Source: Gemmatimonadota bacterium
GTDB lineage: Bacteria > JAAXHH01
NCBI GenBank assembly: GCA_009841265.1
Contig: VXMB01000009.1
Coordinates: 665,911 to 729,910 of the forward strand
Length of the DNA: 64,000 nucleotides
Direction: 5' to 3'
Shown here: positions 1 to 9,068 of the stretch, piece after piece
Numbering within the stretch: the first letter of the stretch is position 1
Layout of the letters: each line of letters begins with the position of its first letter
Program-made: the position numbers and the translations under genes
The notes under the pieces: model-generated
Told to the model about the DNA's origin: nothing
Seen by the model: the letters and a program-made list of their open reading frames with translations, nothing else
The model's database searches: none

Positions 1-427
1 CGGACATGACCAGTCCCATGGCGGCGCCCCGCCGCCTGTAGGGAAAGTGGTCCCCGATGCAGGCGGTGATATTGAGGGAAAGGGCTCCCGCGGCCGCGCC
101 GGTGACGGCCCGGAAGGCCACCAGTGAAGCATAGTCCCACGCCAGGCCGCATAGCAGGGTCGCAGCGGTGAATACGATCAGCCCGGCGATGAGCATTTTC
201 CTGCGGCCGGTCCGGTCCGACAACGGACCGATCGCGAAGGAGACCACGGCCGCGGCGATGGCATAGACCGAGACCAGCAGCCCGGCCCGGCCCGCGCCCA
301 TGCCGAAAGCGGCCATCAGGTCGGGCAGGAGCGGGGAGATCATCTGGTTGTCGGCGACGGCCACGAACATGAGGCCGAACAGTACGACGATCAGACGGTT
401 GTTTCCTTCCCGGCTTACCTCGGTCAT
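1..427 (-). CDS. MFS transporter, N-terminal part (cut by window edge)
   Basis: Reading the minus strand from an ATG at 427 gives about 142 residues that run off the window start. They show a hydrophobic first helix (LIVVLFGLMFVAVA) and the MFS loop motif GPLSDRTGRRK between helices 2 and 3, followed by more transmembrane helices. This is the N-terminal third of a typical 12-helix major facilitator. It is the last visible gene of a minus-strand run with the sulfatase (22 bp upstream), TSUP exporter and aldo/keto reductase, so it may import or export the substrate or product of that operon. The substrate cannot be told from this fragment. Confidence 0.85.
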   Translation of the reverse strand, partial: MTEVSREGNNRLIVVLFGLMFVAVADNQMISPLLPDLMAAFGMGAGRAGLLVSVYAIAAAVVSFAIGPLSDRTGRRKMLIAGLIVFTAATLLCGLAWDYASLVAFRAVTGAAAGALSLNITACIGDHFPYRRRGAAMGLVMS

Positions 428-449
428 CAGGGGTTCCTACTGAGATGCA

Positions 450-1865
450 TTACAGGTATGTGCCGCTGTGCATCCACGGCGTTGCGTGGTGCCATTCGAG
501 CATCCGGTCCCGGAGACCGGCCGCCAGCTCCGTGTCGTGGCGGGCGTCCCTCAGGTTGGACAACTGGTAGGGGTCAGACCGCAGATCGAAGAAGCATTCC
601 CGGTCATCCAGCACTTTTCCGTTTTTCGGATCGACACGGATCCCGTAGGTGTGGGTCGGCGTGCGCAGTCCGATTTGTCCCTGGGAGGTCTCCACGAACA
701 CGCCCTCGTCTTCCATCGGACCGTTTTCACCCGAAATCACCGACGCGAGGTCGCGCCCCTGGACATGGGCGGGTACGGTATCGCCGCAGAGGGAGAGCAA
801 GGTGGGCATGACGTCGATGAGCTGGGCCGTCGTGGCCGCATCGACCCGGGGCTTCAGGCGGCCCGGCGCGTGAAAGACCAGCGGGACGCGGATGGACTCT
901 TCGATCAGGTGGCCCTTGTTGAACAGGTGGTGGCTGCCGAGGTTGTCGCCGTGATCGGAGAGGAAAACGACGATGGTGTTTTCCGCGAGGTGGTACGCCT
1001 TGAGGAAATGCATGAGGCGTCCGACCATGTCGTCCACCCAGGTCGTCATGCCGTAGTACAGTGCGATCAGGTGCCGCAGATCGAATCCGGTGGGCAGCTT
1101 GCGCGTGAACGGCAGATTCTGTTCGTAGAAGAGGAAGTCGCACAGGTAGACCTTGAACCAATGTTCGTCGTATGGCAGCCGGCCGTCCCGGTAGACGTTG
1201 GGCCGCAGGGGGATATCGGCGGGATCGTACATGCCCAGGTACGTTTCGGGCGCGTCCATGAGGGGCATGTGGGGCGGAGAAATGCTATAGTAGAGAAAAA
1301 AGGGTTGCTCCCGATTCCCCCGGTCTCTCAGGTATCCGCCGACCTGGTCCGACTCGAAGCGGACGCTGAATCGTTCCACCAGGAACTCCTCACCGTCGTT
1401 CTCCACAAAGGACTGCCCGCTGTGACGGTGGTGGACCCGCGGGTACAGGCTGTAGTCGAACCCCAGGGGTCCGGGCGCGGAATGGACGTGCCACTTCCCG
1501 ATCAGCGCCGTATCGTATCCCAGGGCCTTGAACATCTCGGGCAGCGTCGGCGCGGGCAGATGGGGCCGTCCGTCCACCGGATACTCGGGCATCGTTGTGG
1601 ATCCATCCTCTTGGCGCTCCGCGTAGTTGCCCAGCGCGCCCATGCAGGTCCGGCTGTACTGGCCCGACAGGAGACAGGACCGGGCGGGCATGCATACGGG
1701 GTTGTTGCTCACCGCCGTTTCGAATCGCACGCCTTCTGTCGCGAGCCGGTCCAGGTGGGGCGTCCGGACGACTTCGTTACCGTAGCATCCCACTTCGAAC
1801 GCGCGCAGCTGGTCGCAGATGCAGAGGATGACGTTGGGACGGGAAGGGATTGCGGAACCGGTCAT
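450..1865 (-). CDS. Sulfatase (formylglycine-dependent arylsulfatase family)
   Basis: A 471-residue type I sulfatase, which hydrolyses sulfate esters with a cysteine-derived formylglycine and Ca2+. The maturation motif C58-M-P-A-R62 is present. Other active-site elements are D18 in CDQ, GKWH with K124 and H126, and the metal pair D304/H305 in DHGDN. The ATG at 1865 has CGGAG seven bases upstream. No signal peptide is evident, so it is probably cytoplasmic. It sits between a TSUP exporter and an MFS transporter in a tight operon, which suggests the substrate is imported and then desulfated. The substrate is unknown. The maturation enzyme is not encoded in this window. Confidence 0.92.
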   Translation of the reverse strand: MTGSAIPSRPNVILCICDQLRAFEVGCYGNEVVRTPHLDRLATEGVRFETAVSNNPVCMPARSCLLSGQYSRTCMGALGNYAERQEDGSTTMPEYPVDGRPHLPAPTLPEMFKALGYDTALIGKWHVHSAPGPLGFDYSLYPRVHHRHSGQSFVENDGEEFLVERFSVRFESDQVGGYLRDRGNREQPFFLYYSISPPHMPLMDAPETYLGMYDPADIPLRPNVYRDGRLPYDEHWFKVYLCDFLFYEQNLPFTRKLPTGFDLRHLIALYYGMTTWVDDMVGRLMHFLKAYHLAENTIVVFLSDHGDNLGSHHLFNKGHLIEESIRVPLVFHAPGRLKPRVDAATTAQLIDVMPTLLSLCGDTVPAHVQGRDLASVISGENGPMEDEGVFVETSQGQIGLRTPTHTYGIRVDPKNGKVLDDRECFFDLRSDPYQLSNLRDARHDTELAAGLRDRMLEWHHATPWMHSGTYL

Positions 1866-1887
1866 GTAGAACTCCGGTGCGACAGGG

Positions 1888-2628
1888 TCAGAGCAGGAGC
1901 CGGATCGCCATGACGACCAGTACCACGTTCAGGATCACGCGGATCAGCCCCTCGCCCCGCTTGACGGTGTAATGGGCGCCGATCCATCCGCCGGCCGTCG
2001 TGCCCAGGGCCAGGGCGGCGCCGAGAAGCCAGAGCACCTGCCCCTTGTCCGCGAAGATGGCCAGCGCGACCAGGGTGTAGATACCGACGATGAATACCTT
2101 GAAGGCGTTTACGCGGACGAGGTCGAGGCCGACGACCCGGTAGAGCACCGCCATGAGGAAGAACCCGACCCCGGCCTGGATGAACCCGCCGTAGAACCCC
2201 ACCGCGACCATCAGGATGTGCCCCAGGACGAGTCGCTTCGGCTTCTCGGTGATCTCCGCGTCTGGCTGTTTCCTGCTCATCAGGATCAGCAGCAGGATCA
2301 TCAGGCCGGCGAGGATCCTGTTGAACAGCTCGCCGCTAACCTGGGTCCCCAGGTACGCTCCTATCGCCGCCCCCGGCACCGCGCAGAGCGCGAGGGTAAG
2401 CATGGTGCGCAGCTCCGAATACCCCTGCTTGAAGAAGCTGGTAACGGCCGATGCGTTCTGGGCGACGATGGCCACACGGTTGGTGCCGTTGGCCACGTTT
2501 CCGGGCAGGCCCAGGAAGATGAGCACGGGGAGGGCCAGGAGCGAGCCGCCGCCCGCCATGACGTTCAGGAATCCTGAAAGGACGCCCACGCCGGCGAGCA
2601 GGAACAGCTGCCAGAGTTCGAATTCCAT
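1888..2628 (-). CDS. TauE/SafE (TSUP) family membrane anion exporter
   Basis: A 246-residue, strongly hydrophobic protein with about eight membrane segments. The N-terminal half contains the glycine-rich re-entrant segment GVLSGFLNVMAGGGS, typical of the TSUP/TauE-SafE family (PF01925). A second glycine-rich repeat (GFYGGFIQAGVGFF) opens the C-terminal half. Family members move sulfite, sulfoacetate, sulfolactate or related organic anions. It is translated 6 bp after the aldo/keto reductase and 22 bp before the sulfatase. Export of sulfite or a sulfonated or acidic product of the operon is a reasonable inference. Confidence 0.88.
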   Translation of the reverse strand: MEFELWQLFLLAGVGVLSGFLNVMAGGGSLLALPVLIFLGLPGNVANGTNRVAIVAQNASAVTSFFKQGYSELRTMLTLALCAVPGAAIGAYLGTQVSGELFNRILAGLMILLLILMSRKQPDAEITEKPKRLVLGHILMVAVGFYGGFIQAGVGFFLMAVLYRVVGLDLVRVNAFKVFIVGIYTLVALAIFADKGQVLWLLGAALALGTTAGGWIGAHYTVKRGEGLIRVILNVVLVVMAIRLLL

Positions 2629-2634
2629 GGGCGC

Positions 2635-3654
2635 CTAACCCGGGACCGGAGCGTCGTCGCGTATCAGCCCGTCCGATTTGAGCTCTGCCCAGAGGTCGGC
2701 AGGTATGGCATGTCGATAGTTGGCCAGGTTCGATTCGACGTACTCGGGCCTGACCGCGCCGGGAATGACGGACGCGACCGCCGGGTGGAACAACGGGAAC
2801 TGGAGGGCGGCCGCGGCCAGGGGCACGCCGTGCCGGTCGCAGACAGCCTGGATGCGACGGGTTTTCTCCATGATTTCAGGCGTCGCGGGAAAGTAACCGT
2901 AGGTCGAGTTCTCGGTGGGTCCCGTGACCAGGATGCCCGAGGCGAAGACGGCGCCGATCACGATGCCGATGCCGTCCTCCACGCACCGGGGCAGTTCCAG
3001 GTCCAGCGCGTCCTGGTCCAGGAGCGTGTATGGCATGGCTACGATAAAAAAATCCAGGGGCATCAGGTCCAGGAAGCGCAGCATCATCCCGGTCTTGTTC
3101 AGGCCGGCGCCCACGCCCTTGATGTCGCCCGAAGCCTTGAGTTCGGCCAGCGCGCGCCAGCCGCTGGTGAACAGCTGGTGCAGGTAGGCCTGGATCTGCG
3201 GCTCGTTGTGGTAGAAGGGGTCGAGGTCGTGGATCAGCAACAGGTCGATGCGATGGACACCGAACCGGATCAGGCTGTCTTCGTAGGACCGCATGATGCC
3301 GTCGTAGCTGTAATCGTAGACATGGTCGAAGGGCAGCCCGCCGCACCAGAAGCCCTGATCGAAGTGCTGAAGGTCCCGCGTCGCCTTGAAAACGCGGCCG
3401 ACCTTGGTGGACACCACGTAGGATCCGTGGCTTTTCTGGCGGAGCAGTTCACCCAGCCGCAATTCGCTCTTGCCGTACCCGTACCAGGGCGACGTGTCGT
3501 AGTAGCGGATACCGGCCCTCCAGGCAGCGCGCAGCGTTGCGCGCGACTTCGCGTCCGTGACAGGCTGGAACAGGTCTCCCAGCGGTGCGGAGCCGAAACC
3601 CAGCTCGGTCACGAAGGCGTCCGTGGTTCCCAGTTGTCTCGTGGCGATTGCCAT
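2635..3654 (-). CDS. Aldo/keto reductase, aldose 1-dehydrogenase-like
   Basis: A 339-residue NAD(P)-dependent oxidoreductase with an AKR barrel. The catalytic tetrad is readable as D53, Y58, K84 (STKVG) and H142 (LIHDLD). The N-terminal pattern (LGFGSAPLGDLF, then GIRYYDTSPWYGYGKSE) is closest to the D-threo-aldose 1-dehydrogenase, L-fucose dehydrogenase and pyridoxal 4-dehydrogenase branch, so oxidation of a free sugar to its lactone is likely. The ATG at 3654 is preceded by AAAGGA. It is the first gene of the operon with TSUP exporter, sulfatase and MFS. The exact sugar is not determined. Confidence 0.9.
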   Translation of the reverse strand: MAIATRQLGTTDAFVTELGFGSAPLGDLFQPVTDAKSRATLRAAWRAGIRYYDTSPWYGYGKSELRLGELLRQKSHGSYVVSTKVGRVFKATRDLQHFDQGFWCGGLPFDHVYDYSYDGIMRSYEDSLIRFGVHRIDLLLIHDLDPFYHNEPQIQAYLHQLFTSGWRALAELKASGDIKGVGAGLNKTGMMLRFLDLMPLDFFIVAMPYTLLDQDALDLELPRCVEDGIGIVIGAVFASGILVTGPTENSTYGYFPATPEIMEKTRRIQAVCDRHGVPLAAAALQFPLFHPAVASVIPGAVRPEYVESNLANYRHAIPADLWAELKSDGLIRDDAPVPG

Positions 3655-3814
3655 GTGTTTTCCTTTCTGTGGATTCCGCCGTCAGGGCTCCACTTTCCCT
3701 CGAAGCGGGCGGCAGTTGCATACTATGCGAATCCTGTCTCAGATCCTGTTATAGAGTAATCGGCCTGGTGCTTCGTGTCACCTGTTTTGTGGTGGCCGTA
3801 CCGGGACGAAATCG

Positions 3815-3843
3815 TTGACAGTCCCGCACCGTTTCCGTAAGAT
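3815..3843 (+). promoter_or_regulatory. Sigma-70-type promoter for the substrate-binding protein
   Basis: TTGACA at 3815-3820, a 17-bp spacer, then TAAGAT at 3838-3843. Transcription would start near 3850, about 95 bases before the chosen ATG. The TTG of the -35 box is in frame with the gene, so a start there would be an artefact. Confidence 0.6.
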
Positions 3844-3943
3844 GCACCATCGACTCCAGCACGAAATCCAACCTGTCGTACAGGGGACACGCCAGTTGTT
3901 CCGACTCGATCAGTCCGCGGCCAGACTGCGAAAGGCAGCGCGA

Positions 3944-5713
3944 ATGCGTCCGGTGCCCCTGCTGTCCTTGCTCGGGGCGGCCGTCGCACTGTACAGTCTT
4001 TCCGTGCTCGCGTTACAGGATGGCGATGAATCGGAGCGCAGAGGGACGGAGCGGTACGTAAATTCCTTCGGCGTTACGCTTCCAGCCGATGCCGCGCCGC
4101 CGGAACACCAGGTCCTCACCCAGTTTGCGCCCGACAACCGGTATCTCGACCGGGGCACGTCCACCTACAAGCAGGCATGGGGCGTGGGTCTGGTCGCCGA
4201 ACCGCTCGCCCGCGTGGACCGCAACTTCAACCTGCACCCTGCCGGCGCCACCTCCTGGAAACTTTCGGAAGACGGACTGACCTGGACGTACGATATCCGC
4301 AAGGGGATGATCTTCGCCGACGGCCATCCGCTCACGGCCTACGACTACGAGGCCACCTTCCGCCGCTGGGCGAATCCCGATACGGGGTTCGAATTCGAAT
4401 GGTACTTCCGGGCTATAAGGAACTGGACCGACATCGTGGGGCGACGCCTTCCGCTCGACTCCCTCGGAGTAAAGGCTCACGATGCCTACACTGTGTCTTT
4501 CACCACGGATCGCCCCGCGCCCTACTTGCCGCTCCTGCTGGCCAAGAGCTGGGTGTCCCCGACCCACCTGTTCGATAAGTACGGGCCCGAATGGGCGACT
4601 CGTCCCGAAACCCATTTCGGAAGCGGACCCTACCGCCTGGTCGAGTGGATCAAGGGCGACCGCATCGTGCTGGGCATCAACCACAACTACCGTGGACCGA
4701 TAGAACCCATGCTGGAGCGCGTCGTAGCCCGGCTGTTCAACCTTGCCGTACCGCCCCAGTTCCTCTCGGCCTACGAAGCGGGCGAGGTGGACTATGTTCC
4801 CCTGACCAACCAGGCCGAGATCAACCGGATCAAGGCGGATCCTGTCTTGAGCAAACAACTCAATGCCTACACGGATTTCGCCACGTACTACCTGATGCTG
4901 GACACCTATAATCCGCCCTTCGACGACATCCGCGTGCGCAAGGCCTTCGCCCATGCCATCGATGTCGACGCCATCATGAAGTCGGCCATGCGGGACGTGG
5001 GCGTTCCGGCCTCTTCCATGCTGCCCCCCGGATTTCCGGGTTCAAACTCGGAGGAACTGGCCCCCTTTCAACGGTTCGATCCCGTACTCGCCCGCCAGTA
5101 CCTTGCCGAGGCCGGCTACCCCGGTGGACGCGGTTTTCCAGAGGTGAACATCTGGCTGCGCGCGGAGGCCGCCAACATCCGGATCGCCGCGGAGGCGGTG
5201 CAGGCCATGCTGAATCAGCATCTGGGGCTGGATGTGGGCGTGCGCAACGTGGAGCGCAAAGTCTACGCGGATGCCATGAGCGCCCGGGAACTGACCCTGG
5301 GGATGGTACCGTACCAGTACGACTTTATCGACGCGGGCAACCTGCTGACCATCTGGATGTCCAATGGCCGGCACGCGTGGCACAACGATCGATTCGAGCA
5401 ACTCGTGCTACAGGCCAATGAACTGGTTGGGGATCCTGAACGGCGTATGGCCATGTACCGTGACGCCGAGCGGATCCTGGTCGATGAAGCCGGGGGTATC
5501 TTCCTCTGGTACATCCGGATCAACCAGATGTGGAAGCCCTTCATTCGGGGAGATGCCCTGGAACCCAACAAGTGGGGCTACCGGGCCTGGCGGGGTGAGC
5601 TCATGTCCAATCTCCAGACCGAGCTCTACATCACGAAGGACGTATTGAAGGATCCCACGAAGAACCAGCCGGAGCCCTTCCGGTTCTGGCAGTGGCTGAC
5701 CGGCGACGACTGA
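3944..5713 (+). CDS. ABC transporter substrate-binding protein, family 5
   Basis: A 589-residue solute-binding protein of the DppA/OppA type (SBP_bac_5), which binds peptides, nickel or oligosaccharides outside the inner membrane. The ATG at 3944 opens a signal peptide (MRPVPLLSLLGAAVALYSL), followed by motifs such as LSEDGLTWTYDIRKG and the late FDDIRVRKAFAHAID. No lipobox cysteine is seen after the signal, so it is probably a free periplasmic protein. An in-frame upstream extension to 3815 begins inside the promoter -35 box and was rejected. No permease or ATPase gene is adjacent, so it must use a transporter encoded elsewhere or act as a sensor. Confidence 0.9.
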   Translation: MRPVPLLSLLGAAVALYSLSVLALQDGDESERRGTERYVNSFGVTLPADAAPPEHQVLTQFAPDNRYLDRGTSTYKQAWGVGLVAEPLARVDRNFNLHPAGATSWKLSEDGLTWTYDIRKGMIFADGHPLTAYDYEATFRRWANPDTGFEFEWYFRAIRNWTDIVGRRLPLDSLGVKAHDAYTVSFTTDRPAPYLPLLLAKSWVSPTHLFDKYGPEWATRPETHFGSGPYRLVEWIKGDRIVLGINHNYRGPIEPMLERVVARLFNLAVPPQFLSAYEAGEVDYVPLTNQAEINRIKADPVLSKQLNAYTDFATYYLMLDTYNPPFDDIRVRKAFAHAIDVDAIMKSAMRDVGVPASSMLPPGFPGSNSEELAPFQRFDPVLARQYLAEAGYPGGRGFPEVNIWLRAEAANIRIAAEAVQAMLNQHLGLDVGVRNVERKVYADAMSARELTLGMVPYQYDFIDAGNLLTIWMSNGRHAWHNDRFEQLVLQANELVGDPERRMAMYRDAERILVDEAGGIFLWYIRINQMWKPFIRGDALEPNKWGYRAWRGELMSNLQTELYITKDVLKDPTKNQPEPFRFWQWLTGDD

Positions 5714-5740
5714 TGCGCGGCGCACGAGTCGGTCGCGGCC

Positions 5741-5766
5741 CGGCCGGCACTAACGGCTTCCGGCCG
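5741..5766. terminator. Hairpin between convergent genes
   Basis: CGGCCGG (5741-5747) can pair with CCGGCCG (5760-5766) across a 12-base loop, in the 65-bp gap between two convergent stop codons. There is no T-run, so it is at most a weak or Rho-assisted terminator. Confidence 0.3.
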
Positions 5767-5778
5767 CGGCTCGGTCGG

Positions 5779-6630
5779 TCAATCGATGCCCAGTATCTCC
5801 CCCGCGTCGCGGTGAATCATCCCTTCCATTTCCGTTTCGTTCAGGCGGGGCAGTCTCGTACCCTCGAGCATGGCGTTCAGGCCGCGCAGGTCGCGTAGCG
5901 TGTCGTCCACCGTCGTGACCGGGTAGTCGGTGCCGAAGAGCAGCTTGTTCCATACCCCGTATTCCTGGACGAGCATGAGACTGTGATAGAACTGGAAGGG
6001 ACGGTAATGCAGCCCCGAGATATCGGCGTATACGTTGGGATGCTTGCGTATGACCGCCACCGTTTCCCCTTCGTAGGGATGGCCGAGGTGGGCCATGATG
6101 ATCCTGCAGTCGGGATACTTGATGGCGACGGCGTCCAGGTGGCGGGGCAGCGTGCAGTCCAGCGGTGCCTGGTCCACGAACGTGGTACCGGTGTGCAGCA
6201 GGACGGGCAGTCCGTTCCGGGAGGCATAGCGCCACAGGTCGTCGAGTTCGGGGTCCTGGGGATAGAACCCGGCGTACATGGGCAGCAGCTTGATGCCCCG
6301 CATGTCCAGGTGCTCCCGGCCTTCGATCATTTCCTCTCTCCATCCGTCCTGGGTGGGGTCCAGCGACATGAAGGGAATCGTCTGATCGGAGTACGCCGCG
6401 CAGTACTCCGCCACGTAGCGGTCGGGCGTCCACAGCCCCGACAACCTCGCCTTTCCGCCGAAGACCACGGTCTTCACGGGTGCGCCGGCGTTCCGGGCCG
6501 AGGTCAGATAGCTTTCGTATGACGGCGTCAGGTCCAGTTCGTAACCCCGCATGCGGATGGCCTGCGCCCGGAAGGTATCGTTGAAGTGGTCGGGATACCT
6601 CCAGGCATGTGAATGCACATCGTAGATCAT
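5779..6630 (-). CDS. Amidohydrolase family 2 metal-dependent hydrolase
   Basis: A 283-residue TIM-barrel protein of the amidohydrolase_2 group (PF04909), whose members include decarboxylases and lactone hydrolases. The metal-binding HxH is at residues 6-8 (DVHSHAW). Later strand-end ligands are readable in VLLHTG, MAHLGHP and FGTDYP. It begins 22 bp downstream of an MFS transporter on the same strand, so the two are probably co-transcribed and handle the same small molecule. The substrate cannot be assigned from sequence. Confidence 0.87.
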   Translation of the reverse strand: MIYDVHSHAWRYPDHFNDTFRAQAIRMRGYELDLTPSYESYLTSARNAGAPVKTVVFGGKARLSGLWTPDRYVAEYCAAYSDQTIPFMSLDPTQDGWREEMIEGREHLDMRGIKLLPMYAGFYPQDPELDDLWRYASRNGLPVLLHTGTTFVDQAPLDCTLPRHLDAVAIKYPDCRIIMAHLGHPYEGETVAVIRKHPNVYADISGLHYRPFQFYHSLMLVQEYGVWNKLLFGTDYPVTTVDDTLRDLRGLNAMLEGTRLPRLNETEMEGMIHRDAGEILGID

Positions 6631-6652
6631 GAAACCTCCTCCTGTTTCCGGT

Positions 6653-7888
6653 CTATCGATGGCCGTCGTACCGCCTCAGCGCGGGCGACCGCCAGGCAAT
6701 GACGGCGACGGCCGCCAGGCAGCCGATCCCGCCCGTGACGACGGAGAACGGCGCGCCGGCGAGTCCCGCCACCAGTCCGGCTTCGGCCTCGCCAAGCCGG
6801 GGTCCTCCCATGACGAACATCATGTTTACCGAGGTCATGCGGCCGCGCAGTTCGTCCGGGGTCGATAGCTGCATGATGGTATGGCGCAGCACCATGCTGA
6901 TCGTGTCGAATGCACCGGTCAGCAGCAGCGCCGCGAAGGTAAGCCAGAAGCTGGATGAAATACCGAAGATCACAGTGGCCAGCGCGTAGCAGCCCACTGC
7001 CTTGAACAGCAGCCGGCCCTGGCCGGAGATCACGGGGAAGGTGGACATGAGCGCGCCGGTCAGCACGGCGCCGATCGCCGGCGCCGCCGAAAGCAGTCCG
7101 TATCCCCGTTCCCCCACACCCAGCACTTCCGTGGCGAAGATGGGCAGCAGCGAGGTCGCGGAAGCAAAGAAGGTGGCGGTGAAATCAAGCACCATCGCCG
7201 AACGGATGATGGGCGAACGCTTGATGAACCGCAGTCCGTCGAGGGCCGCGGCGAAGCTGACCCGCGTCACGCTTCCGATGCTCCGATGGACGGTGCGCAT
7301 CATCAGGATCGGCACGATCATGAAGGCGAAGGAAACGGTGTTGATCCAGTAGACGGTCGCGATCGAGCCCGTGGCCAGGATCAGGCCGGCCACGCCCGGC
7401 CCGGTCACCGAGGCCACGTGGGACGCGGTGATATTGATGCTCATGGCGTTGGCGAGATGGCGCCGGGACACGAGGTTGGGCACCATGGCGTTCTTGGCCG
7501 GACTGCTGAAGCAACCGATCCCCGCGCTGATGGCGGTGATCACGTAAAGTGCCGTGGCGGAATCCTGTCTCGACCACGTAATCCATGCCAGCGTGGTACT
7601 GATCAGGGCGAGACCGCATTGGGCGATGAGCAGCACGCGCCGGCGGTCGTGGGTATCCGCGATCACCCCGGCCAGCGGAGAAAGGACCAGGATAGGTATG
7701 AGTCTTATAACCGCCATCGCGCCAAGGGCATACGCGGATTCGGTCAACTGATACATGTGCCACAGCACGGCGGTCTGCTGCATGCGGGATCCGGTGAGTG
7801 AAACGACCTGCCCGGACCACAGCAGCCTGAAATCGCGGTATTGAAGTGCGGGAAACCGGTCTCGGACGGCTTGGAGAGTCAGCGGCAT
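6653..7888 (-). CDS. MFS transporter, EntS-like (MFS_3)
   Basis: A 411-residue integral membrane protein with 12 predicted helices. It opens with FPALQYRDFRLLWSGQ and carries the A-type loop GVIADTHDRRRVL, both typical of the MFS_3/EntS exporter branch. It is the first gene of a two-gene unit with the amidohydrolase. No Shine-Dalgarno sequence precedes the ATG at 7888, and a good promoter lies only about 10 bases upstream, so the mRNA may be leaderless. The exported substrate is unknown. Confidence 0.88.
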   Translation of the reverse strand: MPLTLQAVRDRFPALQYRDFRLLWSGQVVSLTGSRMQQTAVLWHMYQLTESAYALGAMAVIRLIPILVLSPLAGVIADTHDRRRVLLIAQCGLALISTTLAWITWSRQDSATALYVITAISAGIGCFSSPAKNAMVPNLVSRRHLANAMSINITASHVASVTGPGVAGLILATGSIATVYWINTVSFAFMIVPILMMRTVHRSIGSVTRVSFAAALDGLRFIKRSPIIRSAMVLDFTATFFASATSLLPIFATEVLGVGERGYGLLSAAPAIGAVLTGALMSTFPVISGQGRLLFKAVGCYALATVIFGISSSFWLTFAALLLTGAFDTISMVLRHTIMQLSTPDELRGRMTSVNMMFVMGGPRLGEAEAGLVAGLAGAPFSVVTGGIGCLAAVAVIAWRSPALRRYDGHR

Positions 7889-7898
7889 GACGAAATGG

Positions 7899-7926
7899 AA
7901 GATACCATGCGGTCAGTGGCTGTCAA
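7899..7926 (-). promoter_or_regulatory. Minus-strand promoter very close to the MFS start codon
   Basis: TTGACA (7926-7921), a 16-bp spacer and TATCTT (7904-7899), read on the minus strand. The expected start point falls at about 7891-7893, only 3-5 bases before the ATG at 7888. Confidence 0.5.
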
Positions 7927-7981
7927 GGCGGACCGGTTCCATCGCGGTACGCGTCCCGTGTACGCCGCCGGGACATTGGTC

Positions 7982-8011
7982 TTGACACCTCGTCGACGTA
8001 CCGGATATCAT
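7982..8011 (+). promoter_or_regulatory. Sigma-70-type promoter for the cyclodeaminase-like gene
   Basis: TTGACA at 7982-7987, an 18-bp spacer and TATCAT at 8006-8011. The predicted transcript has a leader of about 67 bases ending in a clear GGAGG. Confidence 0.62.
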
Positions 8012-8084
8012 GGCGTCAGGTCGCCGGCGTCCGGGCGTCGGTGGTCAGGTCCAGGCTCGCACTCGACCGAACGGAGGGCATGAC

Positions 8085-9032
8085 ATGCTGTACATCAACG
8101 AAGACCAGGTTGGCCGCTTAATGTCCATGGACGACGCGCTGCGCTCGGTGGAACAGGCCTTCAGCGGGCTCGGAACGGGGAAGGCGGTGAACATCCCCCG
8201 TACCAGGGTCCGGTTGCCGGGTCATACGCTCCACGTCATGTCGGGAGGGATACCGGCGCTTAATCTCACGGGGTTGAAGGCCTATACGACCACGGGGCAC
8301 GGCGCGAAATTCGTCGTGTTGCTCTTCCAGGAGGACACGGGCGATCCGCTGGCCGCGATCGAGGCCGACCGCCTCGGGCAGATGCGAACGGGCGCGGCGA
8401 GCGGCGTGGCGACGAAGTACATGGCCCGGAAGGATGCGTCCAGTGTGGGGGTTATCGGTACGGGGTGGCAGGCCCGAAGCCAGCTCGCGGCGGTATGTGG
8501 TGTACGCGAGGTGACTTCCGTCAAGGCATTCGGGCGGGACCGGTCGCGGCGGGAGGCCTACTGCCGCGAGATGAGCGAGGCCCTCGGGGTGCGGGTCCAG
8601 CCGGTCGATACCGCCCGTGCCTGCGTGGAGGAAGCGGATGTGGTCATCACGATCACCAGTTCGGCGCGGCCGGTGCTGGAAGGCGCGTGGCTGGCGCCCG
8701 GCACCCACGTGAACGCCGCCGGTTCCAACGCGCTCGTTCGCAGCGAGATCGACGCGGAGACGGTCAGGCGGGCCAGGGTGGTGGCCGTCGATTCCCGGGA
8801 GCAGGCGAAAGTGGAGTGCGGAGACCTGCTCGAGCCGGTGGAGAAGGGTATCCTCCACTGGGACCGCATACACGAACTGGCCGACGTGGTCGCCGGCCAC
8901 GTGCCCGGTCGCATTGAACCCGCCGACATTACACTCTTCGAATCCCAGGGCCTGGCCGTGGAGGACGTGGCCGTGGCCGCGGTCGTTTATGAACGGGCAA
9001 AAGCCGAAGGCGTGGGACAACAGGTCGGGTGA
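8085..9032 (+). CDS. Ornithine cyclodeaminase / mu-crystallin family dehydrogenase
   Basis: A 315-residue NAD(P)-binding enzyme of the OCD/mu-crystallin family, which covers ornithine cyclodeaminase, ketimine reductase and alanine dehydrogenase. The conserved R-M-R-T-like segment appears as GQMRTGAASGVATKYMAR, followed by the Rossmann motif GVIGTGWQARSQ. A further family motif is WLAPGTHVNAAGSN. The ATG at 8085 is chosen because GGAGG lies at 8073-8077; an upstream in-frame start falls in the promoter. It stands alone as a single-gene unit. Ornithine as substrate is not certain. Confidence 0.88.
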   Translation: MLYINEDQVGRLMSMDDALRSVEQAFSGLGTGKAVNIPRTRVRLPGHTLHVMSGGIPALNLTGLKAYTTTGHGAKFVVLLFQEDTGDPLAAIEADRLGQMRTGAASGVATKYMARKDASSVGVIGTGWQARSQLAAVCGVREVTSVKAFGRDRSRREAYCREMSEALGVRVQPVDTARACVEEADVVITITSSARPVLEGAWLAPGTHVNAAGSNALVRSEIDAETVRRARVVAVDSREQAKVECGDLLEPVEKGILHWDRIHELADVVAGHVPGRIEPADITLFESQGLAVEDVAVAAVVYERAKAEGVGQQVG

Positions 9033-9068
9033 CGCCGGATCGGCTGACGGCGCGGGCCGCCGGCCTGC

